Shown here in pieces: positions 34,396 through 44,655 of a DNA stretch of 64,000 bases. The position numbers were made by a program, and so were the translations under genes. The stretch covers positions 4,419,001-4,483,000 of the forward strand of contig JAITYX010000028.1 of NCBI GenBank assembly GCA_021018815.1, in the 5' to 3' direction. Origin of the DNA: Talinum fruticosum. Its lineage: Eukaryota > Streptophyta > Magnoliopsida > Caryophyllales > Talinaceae. The notes below the pieces were generated by a model. The model was not told the origin of the DNA. It saw only the letters and a program-made list of their open reading frames with translations, and made no database searches. Position 1 is the stretch's first letter. Every line of letters starts with the position of its first letter.

Positions 34396-36239
34396 ATAAG
34401 ATCGTCCTCTTGCTAAACTCCCGTGCAACTATTACACTTGGAGGAAGTTGAAGTTGGGCCCAAGGATGGAAATTGGCCTACACACACACGTTATGAGGGG
34501 CCAATCTAGCGAAAGCAGCAAATAGCAAGAAAACGGTCACAAAACACGCCCGGTCTAGGCAAGCGCCGGCCATGGCCAAGCCTACAAGGCCAACCATAGG
34601 CTGTAGGCAGGGGCAACGAAATGTACAGTGAAGGAAATTTCCACGGGCACATTTTGCGGAAAATTTAAGAGCTTAAAAATGACGTACCAAAGTCACATGG
34701 TTGAGGGCGGACCTCAAGAAGCCTATGTCATGGGCTTTGGATTGTCGAAGGTAGATTTTTCCTATGATACCGAGGCTAGAATTGTAGGATGATTTGTTGA
34801 GTCGGGTGAAATGCGCGAGAAATATTCATACAACCATGGCTACAATTTTATGAAACAAGTAAGATTTTTATCCACACAAGAAAAAAATATGTCGAAATAC
34901 GTGAAGAAATAGAGCATACCTCACCGATCTTCCACAAGCCACATAGTGGAAGATAATTTGTTAAGGTGTATTCGAGTGAGCAACGATTATATCTTGAAAC
35001 TGCTTCTCTGTAACGGCTAGTTTTGAGACCGTTCGCATGACAAAGTGAGAAAAAGAGATTTTTGAAAACATTCCCAAGATTCTCTATTGATCTAGAGATG
35101 ATCTTATAATTTTGATGTCCATTTTTCTCGAAACTAAGTCTAACTCGGTGATGTGACTGAGTAACTTAGAACATAATCAAAACAATCAATAACTCATAGC
35201 TCGGTTTTATTTTGGTTCAAGTTGATCCATTTGTTACTCACTTAGAATACCTAATAATCAATCAAACTCATAACAACTCATGCAATAAATAAGATAATTA
35301 TGCAATCATACCCCGAAATAAGATCGTCCTCTCGATTAACTCCCGTGCAACAATTACACTTGGAGGAAGTTGAAGTTGGGCCCAAGGATGGGAATTGGCC
35401 TATACACACACACGTTATGAGGGGCCAATCAAGCAAAAGCGGAAAATTGTAAGAAAACGGGCACAAAACACGCCCGGTCTAGGCAAGCGCCGGCCATGGC
35501 CGAGCCTACAAGGCCAACCATAGGCTGTAGGCGAGGCAACGAAATGTACAGATGAAGGAAATTTCCCATTGCATATTTTGCGGAAAATTTAAGAGCTTAA
35601 AAATGACATACCAAAGTCACATGGTTGAGGGCGGACCTTAAGAAGCCTATGTCATGGGCTTTGGATTGTCGAAGGTAGATTTTTCCCATGATACCGAGGC
35701 TCGAATTGTAGGATGATTTGTTGAGTCGGGTGAAATGCGCGAGAAATATTCATACAACCATGGCTACAATTTTGCGAAACAAGTAAGATTTTTATCCACA
35801 CAAGAAAAAATATGTCGAAATACGTGAAGAAATAGAGCATACCTCAATGATCTTCCACAAGCCACATAGTGGAAGATAATTTGTTAAGGGGTATTCGAGT
35901 GAGCAACGATTATATCTTGAAACTGCTTCTCTCTAACGGCTAGTTTTGAGACCGTTCGCGTGACAAAGTGAGAAAAAGATATTTTTGAAAACATTCCCAA
36001 GATTCTCTATTGATCTAGAGATGATCTCATAATTTTGATGTTCATTTTCTCGAAGCGTGTCTAACTCGGTGATGTGTCCGAGTAACTTAGAATATAATCA
36101 AAAAATTAATAACTCATAGCTCGGTTTTATTTTGGTTCAGCTGACCCATTTGTTACTCACTTAGAATATCTAATAATCAATCAAACTCATAACAACTCAT
36201 GCAATAAATCGGATAATCATGCAATCATCGTACCAAGTT
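34396..36239. repeat. 922-bp tandem duplication
   Basis: Copies at 34,396-35,317 and 35,318-36,239 are collinear from ATAAGATCGTCCTCT to GCAATAAAT with few differences. It lies directly after the end of the copia K RNase H on -, so it may be K's 3' untranslated region or LTR doubled by unequal recombination. No domain was recognised on either strand. Confidence 0.85.
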
Positions 36240-37160
36240 TATTCCTCATAAAGAAAAACCAATCTTCACTCGGAGGTTTTGTGAAAATATCGGATAATTG
36301 CAATTTGGTAGGAATAAACTCAAGTTCAATATCACCTTTCTCATAATGGTTTCTTAGAAAATGATACCCGACCTCAATGTGTTTTGTTTTTGAGTGCTGA
36401 ACTGGATTCTTGGTGATGCTGATGGCACTTTAATTATCACATTAGATTGGAATAGATGTGAATGACAGTTCAAGATCGTTCAAGTGTTGCTTGATCCCGA
36501 GAAATCTAAGCACAACAAGCTCCTACTACTATGTACCCAACCTCAGCAGTTGATAGAGCAATTGAGTTCTTTTTCTTTAAATGTCGGGAGATGAGTGATT
36601 GACCAAGAAATTGACATGCTCCCGAGGTGCTATTTCTATCAACTTTGTATCCAACATAGTCGGCATCCGAGTATTAAGTGAGGGTCCGATCCGAGTCTTT
36701 TGAATAGCATAGACCAAGTGTCCGAGTCCCTACAAAGATATCTAAAAATTCTCTTCACCACAGTGAGATGTAACTCATTTGAGTTAGCTTAAAATCTTGC
36801 ACATAGGTAGACATTAAACATGATATTTGGCCTACTAGATGTAAGATAAAGTAGAGATCCAACCATATCTCTCGTAGAGTTTCTAATCTACAATTTTACC
36901 TTTCTCATCTAAGTCTAGTTTAGTACTACTACTCATTGGTGTTAGTGCATGCTTTACAGCTTGTAGCTTGTACTTTTTTAATAACTCGTAGCTTGTACTT
37001 TTTTAATAACTCCTTGGTGTATTTTGATTGATGAACATAAATGCCATCTTAATCTTGTTTTGTTTGTAGTCGAAGGATGCAATTAGGTTTTCCCATCATA
37101 CTCATTTGGAACTCCTGTCTCATCAACTCGGAAAACTCTTGGCATAAATCTTCCATCTTC
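36240..37160 (-). pseudogene. Copia K pol: end of RT and RNase H
   Basis: On -, from right to left: QEFSELMRQEFQMSMMGKP, then FINQN, YELLKKYKLQAVKHALTPMS, LYLTSSRPNIMF, then RNase H with YVGYKVDRNSTSGACQFLGQ, SIALSTAEVGY and SITKNPVQHSKTKHIEVGYH, ending LQLSDIFTKP. Copia RNase H usually has STAEAEY; here the second Glu is Gly. Stops and frameshifts are frequent. Integrase and most of RT are absent, because gag runs almost directly into the RT C-terminus. Confidence 0.85.
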
Positions 37161-37395
37161 CATCTTCCATCTTGGGCACTAGTTATGTTCCTTCCATCTT
37201 CATGCGAGTATAGTTGCCATTGTAGACGATATTCCGGACTCGCTCGTCATAGTCCTTGATGAAGCTCTCCATTATCTTCTTCCGAGTGTGTGAAGTTTGA
37301 ACCCTTAAACTTGGGTGGCTTGGTGAAAGATATTCCTTCATTGAAATCTCCATGCTTTAGAGCCATTAGATCTTTAGACCTTAGATTTGTTAGAT
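37160..37395 (-). pseudogene. Copia K gag, 5' part
   Basis: On - an ATG near 37,364 starts MALKHGDFNEGISFTKPPKF, then KGSNFTH, and after a frameshift KIMESFIKDYDERV and NIVYNGNY, the N-terminal half of copia gag (FDGTNFxxWKxxM pattern). It is joined near 37,160 to the end of RT by an internal deletion of several kilobases relative to a full element. Confidence 0.75.
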
Positions 37396-37800
37396 CCTTT
37401 GAGAAGGCTAGGCTCGATACCAATTGAAGGTTTGCTCTTGGAGACGTTAAGTCACCCTAAGGAGGGGGTGAATAAGGTGGTGAAAGAATTATGCAGATTA
37501 ACAAAGTTTTTGCAAAGTAAAGACTTAGAAAACAATTATGAGTCCAGATTGACTCGGGGTGGCCTGGTGAAAGATCTTCCTTCATAAAAATCTCCATAGT
37601 TTAGAGCCATCGGATCTTTAGACCTTGGATTTGTTAGATCATTTAAGAAAGCTAGCCTCCGATAACAATTGAAGGTTTGCTATTGGAGAGGTTAAGTCAC
37701 CCTAGGGGGTGAATAGGGTGATGAAAGAATTTTGCGAACTAACAAAATTTTTTACAAAGTAAAGACTTAGAAAACAATTATGAGTCTAAATTGGACTCAG
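37313..37800. repeat. 244-bp tandem duplication over the K LTR-PBS-gag start
   Basis: Copies at 37,313-37,556 and 37,557-37,800 each contain, on -, the end of the LTR, the PBS and the gag start codon (MALKHGDF and MALNYGDF). The copies differ by scattered substitutions and small indels. Confidence 0.85.
37411..37423 (-). other. Primer binding site of copia K
   Basis: On - the sequence TTGGTATCGAGCC follows the LTR end. It matches the copia PBS for initiator tRNA-Met (TTGGTATCAGAGC) with a small change. The duplicate at about 37,655 is more degraded. Confidence 0.75.
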
Positions 37801-38187
37801 AAAAATATAAGACACAAAAGTTACGTGGAAACCTTCCCGAGGCGAGAAAACCATGGATAATGCTAATCCAAGCACTAAGTCAAATCCACTATTTTGAATT
37901 CACAAAATACAAGGATCGACCCCTTACAAAATTGCACCCTTAGACAATTCAATATAATTTTTTCATAGACATAGAAATTCCCTTATACTGTTCTATTACT
38001 TCCTAATTGAGATAACCTTTACAGCTAGGGACAAGCGAGTTGAGTTAGTCGTTATAGCTCGGTCAAGGGACTTTATAGAGAATTGAAAATGTACGAGTAG
38101 TTACAAGAGTTTTTCTCTTTACAACTCAAAAGTAAGAACTTAAGAGTGGAGTTGTAAAAGCTAGAAGATTAAGAGAGAATAGATTCA
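37424..38187 (-). repeat. 5' LTR of copia K (approximate)
   Basis: Lies upstream of the PBS on - and contains the copia LTR signature GTTTTCTCGCCTCGGGAAGG. The far border is set where Tat LTR similarity resumes (AGCTTTTTCCCTCAAAAC). The left part overlaps the 244-bp duplication. Confidence 0.55.
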
Positions 38188-39683
38188 AAGCTTTTTCCCT
38201 CAAAACGCCGTCATGGCTGGTGCACCCTACTTGGTTTGTTTGCCTTGAAACACCGCCCAACCCCAGGATCCGGTTCTATACGGTTTTATCCCTTCATTTT
38301 TAGACCAATTGTTTTAGCTTATTCCGGTTCGGTTTGGACGGTTGATTGAAGGCAAACCCTAGGTTATTTTGTGACTTGTCCTCTCTCGATAAATAGAGAG
38401 CTTAGGCTCTCATTTTAGTAGTGTCATAGTGCTAAAACTCGACTAAGAGCTACTGAATACTGCCTTTTGTATTCGATCTCTTGGTCACTTTTTAGCTTAC
38501 TCCTAATCCTTTCCTTATTTCCTATACCTAATTCTCCATTAACTGCACACATGATCGTATTCAAATCCACAAAAGTCACCAAAAAGGCCTTCTCGGTTCA
38601 CCACTTGTCACATCAACGGATCCGGATCAACAAGTGGGACAACCCGAGGGCACCAATTTAGCCTTCACAATGGTTATTTGTTTATTTCATATTTTTACTA
38701 TTTTCTATATTGTGGAGAAAGAATTGTATTGTAGTAAATTCCTCCCCGCCCAATGTAATTTTTTTATTTCTTGCTTTCTTTTCTTTCCGCTTTTATTTTC
38801 TTTTCGTTATTGTTTTCTTTTATCGCCTTTTATATCCTCTTTTATTATTTTTCTCCATGTTTTGGTTGCTTTCAATTCTATATCGGATGCTTGTTTGCTT
38901 GTGTTTTATATGCTATTTAGATTCACTTCTCAAACTAGTTATGGCCGTTGTTTGGCGGGCGGAACGGAAGGGTTTATCCATACTTTTCGTACCCTTGTCC
39001 CAGAATCCGATTCTCGGTTCTAGGCTCGATGGAGACACTTTTCGCCTCTTTCAATTTAGTTTTCCCATACTAAGAGTGGAAGAGCATTTATTTGTTTGTT
39101 TTGTTAGTTATTCATTCCTAAAAACTAATTGGCGACTCCCTCTTTTCGATTTATTTCTATCCAATTGCTTCTCGCCTATTTCGACTTAACAATAAAAAAT
39201 GGAATTCGGATCCGTTAACCGAGGCCGAGAGGACGAGGCCGATCACCTCGGCCATGGCCCTCGGCCAGCGCCGTTGACCGGCAGGTGCAAGGTGTTGCCT
39301 GCACCGAGTGGTCGGTAGGTGAGGCTCGAGTCCAAACCGGTGTTTTCACACTAGTTTGGCCCTAAAGCCTCACAACGAAATGGAAAACCCTAATTTTCTT
39401 TATTTTTCGTTTAGGAAATAATATCCCGAGACTTCGAAAATAATTTCTAAAATAATATAATTAATAAAACGGCCACTCAATCTAATTTAATTCATTTTAA
39501 CTCAATTTAATAAAATTCGGAAATCTAAATGAGAGGTTCATCCCCACTTTCTACATTTCATCTTCGGAAACCCTAAAATCATTTTCATCTTCAAAAATCA
39601 AAATGAAAAATTTAAAACCTGCCATTTCATGGGGAAGCTCGAGTTGTCTTCCCATCGAGGGATGGAGGACAGTGGTTCCTACT
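38188..39683 (+). repeat. 3' LTR of D, first 400 bases missing
   Basis: Collinear with 24,203-25,776 of the 5' LTR, ending GTGGTTCCTACT before the GGTGG duplication. TAAATAGAGAGCTTAGG at about 38,389 keeps the TATA region lost in the 5' LTR. Two overlapping frames at 38,634-39,189 are hydrophobic by composition only. Confidence 0.85.
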
Positions 39684-40925
39684 GGTGGCTAGACATCGGT
39701 AGAAGCAATGTTAGCCGGCGACGGTGGTTGGCGAGAGGCGGAAGAGGAGCAAAAATATGGGCGGTGAGGGAGACACAGCGGTAGTGGGCGATGGTGGCCG
39801 ATCGGCGGCGGCTGGTGGTGATTCTATTGGGCTGACTAGTGGTAGAGACGGTAACATGGGTGGTGCTTTGCGGTGGCCGAGCAGAGCAAACAAAGGGAGA
39901 GAGAATGAGATGGAGGTGTGAAAGGGAAGTGTGGTTTGGTTTTTTTTTGGTGGTTGTAGTGGCCACTCGGTGGGCTGTTGTGGTGGTGTTGTCCGGCGCG
40001 AGTAATGGCTAGAAGATGACAGGGTGCGGTGGTCAAGTGGTGGGCGAAGCATGTTGTCACCGGCGGGGCAAAGAGAAGATAAGAGGGTCGGTGCTTGTTC
40101 GGTGGGCAAGGCAACAATAGATAAAGAGGGAAGGTGAGAGAGGAGAGAGGAGAGAGGAGAGAGCAAGGGAGTGAAAATTGGGTTTTATGGTGATTTTACA
40201 CTTAAGCATGTTGTCGGTGGGTTTTATGGTGATTTTACACTTGAGCTACCCTATTTATAAAATCCACCCATGGGTTTTATGGTGGTCAACTGCTTAGTAT
40301 ATTCGAGGCCCAATCTCTATCTTAAACTTTGTAATCCATGAATATATTCACTCTAACCCAATTTATCTTTTTATCTTTTTATTTTTAGCCTAAAATTATT
40401 ATTCTTTTTTCTACTAATATTTTTCATAGGTTAGTATATCATCTTTTTAAATATTATTAAATTTATAAAGTAAAATCATACTAGTCTCCATTTGTTAAAA
40501 AATGAGACCAAAATAAATTAAAAGAAACATGTTGATGTTTGAAGTAATAATTTCAATAAAACTTACACACCTTCAAATATGATTTTACTTCCGAAAAGTT
40601 TGCTCCCCCTCTTTTTTTTTTTCAGGGGCAAAGTCAAGTTGAACTCTAAAGACAACAATTACTTATAAATACTTTATTAATTTAAAACAAAATAATTATG
40701 GGAATAATATGTCGTAATTGATAATTTACAAATTATACCCTAAATTTTATGAAATATGGCCATCATCGTCGTTGTTGTCGGTGTCTTGTATTTGAAAAAA
40801 TATTGACATATGTATATGCACACATATAATGTGGCATGAAAATTTGAATTTGAAATGTACGTGCTCGTAATAATTAAATGTATTAAAGATAATACGTTTT
40901 CTTAAGGTTGGTTTGTTACAATCCG

Positions 40926-40995
40926 AGTAGTCGAAAATTTCTCATTACCCTATTCACCACCCCTCTAGGGTAGTTTGACCCATTTAGGACCTAAA
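40926..40995 (+). repeat. Copia F 5' LTR, piece 3 (3' end)
   Basis: Contains TACCCTATTCACCACCCCTC and TAGGG, the characteristic end of SIRE-type copia LTRs, right before the PBS. Confidence 0.65.
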
Positions 40996-40996
40996 A

Positions 40997-41012
40997 TTGA
41001 TTTAGGAGCTTG
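40997..41012 (+). other. Primer binding site of copia F
   Basis: TTGATTTAGGAGCTTG is a degenerate form of TTGGTATCAGAGCTTG, the initiator tRNA-Met PBS of copia elements. Confidence 0.55.
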
Positions 41013-41056
41013 TTACACAAGGGTAAAAGAATTAACACTCTTTTCGGCCAACAATC

Positions 41057-42320
41057 ATGGGATATACGGGTGGAGGCGGTATGGAAGCTTGCCCTTACAC
41101 TAAACCACCATTCTTCAATGACAGTAACTTTGCTCACTCGGAAAAGACTCATGCAGGTCTTTTTGTTTGATCATTATAAAGAGTTGTAGGCCATCATCAA
41201 GAATGGAAACTTTGTCCCTAAGGGAGGAGAAGGAGAATAATGTTGTACCAAAGCTGAGATCTAATTACACATTAATTGAGAAGGAGTAAATCTCAATAAA
41301 TTACAAAGCTGTCAACATTATACTTTGTGAACTAAACTCCAATGAGTTCAATAGAGTCTCAACATGTGACACAACTAAACATATCTAGGATGCCTTGGTT
41401 ACAACCTTTGAGGGAACCAATCAAGTCGGACAATCCAAGATCAACTGGTACATTCGATGAGTACAAACTATTCAAAATGCAGCTTGAAGAAACCATTAAA
41501 GATAAGTATATCGGATTCTCTAAGATCACCAACAACTTGAAGTCCATGGGTAAGAACTACATAAATTAGGAAATGGTTAAAAAACTACTTCATTGTTTTC
41601 CTAGGAAGAAGTGGGGACCAAAGATTCCAACCATTGAAGAAGCTTAGGATATAAGTAAATTGAGACTCGATGACCTTGTTGGGAAACTTCGTCTCACGAG
41701 ACTCGAGATGAAACCATACCCAAGAAAGGAGTAGCTATAAAGATGTTGATGAAGAAGAAGCTTAGTGTGATTCATTCCATGATGAAGATGATCCAATCAT
41801 CCTTATTGTTGTAGGTTTCAGGAAGATGCTTCATAAAAGAAAATTCAGGTAGAAGTTGAAAGAATCATCCTCCAAAAAATTTGATAAACACCATAACGGT
41901 AAGAAAAATTTTCAAAATAATGATTCTAACTCAGGAAATTGGTTTGGTTGGATCTCCAGGACATGTAATTTAGGACTGCTCAAATCCAAGGAAAAACAAT
42001 GGCAAGAAAAATTCTACTCCAAAATAAAGAAAGCTATGATGGTTAAAAGGAGCAATAGTGACTCAAGCGAAAATGAAAGTACAGCTGGGGAGATTTCCAA
42101 CCTCTACCTAATGGAAAAATACAATAATAATAAGAATAAAGCAGGCTCAAATTTAGATGAAGAAATCAACGAGGATACTACTGAAGAGGTACTTGAATAT
42201 ATATCCTTACTTTTTCTAATGATTTTCTTGCGAAATGCCTATTGAAAAGGTGATCAAAAGTTTATAAAATTAATATTTGACTTTAAAAATGTGTTATAAT
42301 AATCTTCGTACTAAAGTTAG
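41057..42320 (+). pseudogene. Copia F gag, broken
   Basis: ATG at 41,057: MGYTGGGGMEACPYTKPP, then FFNDSNFAHW and MQVFLFDHYKELW. After frameshifts the frame continues with SSIESQHVTQLN (UBN2-like gag region), then KESSSKKFDKHHNGKKNF, a Trp-rich stretch where the zinc knuckle is expected but its Cys residues are mostly lost, and ENESTAGEISNLYLMEKY. This order is that of SIRE-type gag. Stops occur at about 41,240, 41,569, 41,645 and 41,735. Confidence 0.8.
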
Positions 42321-42754
42321 AGATCTTAAAAACATTTATGAAGATCTCATATCATAAAAATCAATTTTACAAAACAAGTATGAAGAATCTCATAAGACCC
42401 TTTTAGAACTTACTAAAAGGACAAGAGAATCTCCGCATGATACTTGGTGCTCGGTGCATACAAAAAGTAAGGTATTGGTTTTGACTTTGAGAGTTAAAAA
42501 ATTGCTTACAAAAATTTCTTTAAAAGAGGAGATGTTCAAAAGGAATTTCAAAGTCACTCCAACTTCATAATCAAGCTATGTTGATAGTTCACCTTCTTAG
42601 AGGCATAATGGTCCTAGAGTGATACAGGTTTGTGTACTCCGAGGAACGAGGTCTCCTAACATGATCACTTGGTTAAGTTGAATATGAGTTTGGTGGGTAG
42701 AATAAGTAGAAAATGTTGATTTTTCTAAGTGTAGATATGCTTGAAGGAAAAAGC
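42321..42754 (+). other. Copia F gag-protease spacer
   Basis: A degraded coiled-coil-like stretch (LELTKRTRESPHDTWCSVHT) typical of the gag-pol junction of SIRE-type elements. No intact frame. Confidence 0.5.
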
Positions 42755-44000
42755 TGAGGGTTATGGTATCTAGATAGTGAATGCTTGAGACACTTGATTA
42801 TTAATCGAATTGTGTTCAAAGATTTCCATCATAAGAAGTATGGAAATGTGACACTTGGTGACGATAGTCAAAGTCATATTGTTGGTTTTGGAAAAGCTGG
42901 AAAAGATGGCATTCACTCAATAGAAAAGGTACACTTGATGGATGGATTAAAATATAATCTTCTTAGCATCTCTCAATTGTGTGACAAAGGTCATGAACTC
43001 GGATTTAATTCCACCCAGTACTTGGTTGAAAACACTAACACCAAAGAGGTAATACTTTTCGGAGCCATATTTGAGAATATATATGCTGTCTGTTTGAATG
43101 ATATTCTTCCTAAGAGTCTTGTGTGTTTAGGTCTCTGATGATAGTGATGCATGGTTATGACATAGAAGGCTAGGGCATATTGACATGCATACCATAGATA
43201 AGATATCTAAGCATGATTTACTGTGTGATCTTCCTAATTGCAAATTCATTAAATATCATGTATGTGTTATATATTAAAAGGTAAGTAGGTTAGTACGTAT
43301 GTTTTTACTTCTCGACAGTTGAACTCATGCATGTTGATTTGTGTGGCCCTATTCCCATTAGAAGTATGAAAGGTAGTAAGTATGTATTTGTTATAGTTAA
43401 CGACTATTCCACATTTTACTTGGGTGTTTTTTTAAAGAATAAAGATGATATGTTTACAGAGTTTGCTAGATTATGTAGATAGATTCAAGTTGGAAAGGAT
43501 CTCCCAATAGTTCATGTCGAAGTGATCAAGGAAGGGAGTTTGACTAAGATAAATTCTATAACTTTTGTGACAAGTTAGGAACTTCTAACAACACTCTCAA
43601 CACTAAGGACTCCTTAACAAAATGGAGTAGTTGAAAGGGAAAATAAAAGTTTAGAAGAAATTTCAAGGAATATGCTTATAGATAATGATCATCCTTATTA
43701 TTTATGGGCGGAGGCAATCAACACAATAAACTATGTGCTAAACAGATGCCTCATTAGACCTATACTTGAAGAAAATGCCATATGAGCTCTTTAAAGGGAA
43801 AAAGTCTAGCATTTCATTATTAAAAACCTTCAGCTTTGTGCACAATAACGGTAAGAATAATCTAAGTAAGTTTGATGCTTGATCAAATGAAGGTATTTTC
43901 CATGGTTATTCTTCTGTTAGTTAAAGCTTATCATGTTTATAATAAACGTACTAACGTTGTGGAAGAAAGCATTCATGTTGTATTTGATGAGAACAATGAT
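42755..44000 (+). pseudogene. Copia F protease and integrase, broken
   Basis: LWYLDSECLRH stands where copia proteases have WYLDSGCSRHM, so the active-site Gly is Glu. It continues with VTLGDDSQSHIVGFGK and LMDGLKYNLLSISQLCDKGH. Integrase follows: HRRLGHIDMHTIDKIS (zinc domain), HVDLCGPIPIRSMKGSKY, VNDYS, then in another frame RSDQGREFD (second Asp) and QNGVVERENKSLEE (catalytic Glu). LWAEAINTINYVLNRCL ends the core. The catalytic positions are recognisable but lie in different frames. Confidence 0.85.
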
Positions 44001-44369
44001 GGCAACTAAGTCCTTCATTATTTAGTGATCTAAAGCTACGTAAGTTTGAGTAAATGAGAATTAGATTCCACCCTCGGATAAAATAAGGAAACAAACCTCT
44101 ATCTAGATCAAGATATACATGAAGAAGCTGGAAGAGGATTAAGGTATAAGTCCTCTATAGGATAACCTGCGCTTAGATATTAGCACATGTGTTCAAACTC
44201 ATTCCTCTTTTAGGGATTTCTATGCATTTTCTCATATTTTTTTCTCATATAAAACCTAAGGATCATGAGGCTGCATTATATGAACTGAATTTGATCAATG
44301 TTATGCAATAAGAACTATTCCAATTTGACGAAACCATGTTTGGACTCTAACCTCTACACCTAATGTGAG

Positions 44370-44655
44370 ACTCCTAGTTATAGGAATAAAATGGGGGTTT
44401 TTTAGGAACAAGCTACATGAGTTTGGGAACATGGTTGGAAACAAAGCCAAGCTAGTAACTAAAGGCTATAATTAGGAGGAAGACATTGACTTTAATGAGA
44501 CCTTTTCCCCTATTGCTAGATTAGAGGCAATTTGTATCTTACTTGCTTTTGCATCATTCATGGGCATAAAGCTTTATCACATGGATGTTAAATGTGCTTT
44601 CTTGAATGAGTTTCTATAGACATAAAAAATGTATCATCCTTATTTTTGTTAACTC
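44370..44655 (+). pseudogene. Copia F reverse transcriptase, 5' part only
   Basis: IGIKWGFFRNKLHEFGN-like and NKAKLVTKGYN motifs, then EEDIDFNETFSPIARLEAI, LLAFASFMGIKLYHMDVKCA and FLNEFL, the N-terminal part of copia RT (fingers and the first catalytic Asp in YHMDVK). Several frameshifts and stops. It ends abruptly at the truncated LTR of Tat element G, so the YVDD box is not present. Confidence 0.85.

Larger units (their letters stand above)
23788..39683 (+). mobile_element. Tat/Ogre-like element D with gag-pol
   Basis: Full-length insertion of 15.9 kb into B2, with GGTGG on both sides (23,783-23,787 and 39,684-39,688). Order: 5' LTR, PBS, leader array, gag, protease, RT, RNase H, a truncated archaeal-type RNase H, integrase, noncoding spacer, antisense ORF remnant, inserted copia K, 3' LTR. 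All genes have stops and frameshifts. Confidence 0.85.
22130..40920 (-). mobile_element. Solo LTR B2, split by element D
   Basis: Two pieces, 22,130-23,787 and 39,689-40,920, together about 2.9 kb, the size of B1. On + it opens TGTAACGCCCC and closes GGTTTGTTACA, the inverted ends of one LTR lying on -. The left piece matches the 3' part of B1 and the right piece its 5' part, including ATTGGGCC, a TATA box (TTTATAAATAGGG on -) and a segment with CATATGTCAATATTT. Flanks ATTCG and ATCCG are the probable target-site duplication. Pro/Ser/His-rich frames at 39,679-40,166 (-) are the CT-rich leader, not genes. A (GAGAGAG)n tract lies at 40,130-40,165 and a (TA)n tract at 22,257-22,276. Confidence 0.75.
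11922..44655 (+). mobile_element. Copia element F, SIRE-like, interrupted by nested insertions
   Basis: The outer element of the nest. Its 5' LTR lies in three pieces (11,922-12,264, 21,923-22,129, 40,926-40,995), separated by Tat element A and by solo LTR B2. PBS, gag, protease, integrase and the first part of RT follow in copia order (gag-PR-IN-RT) from 40,997 to 44,655. There similarity stops at the LTR of Tat element G. RNase H and the 3' LTR are lost. Each coding part has several stops and frameshifts. Confidence 0.75.

Noticed and set aside
39679..40166. Overlapping Pro/Ser/Thr-rich frames on -, like an extensin
   Set aside because: Leader of solo LTR B2; different frames are open at once and no signal peptide or SPPPP repeat is present.
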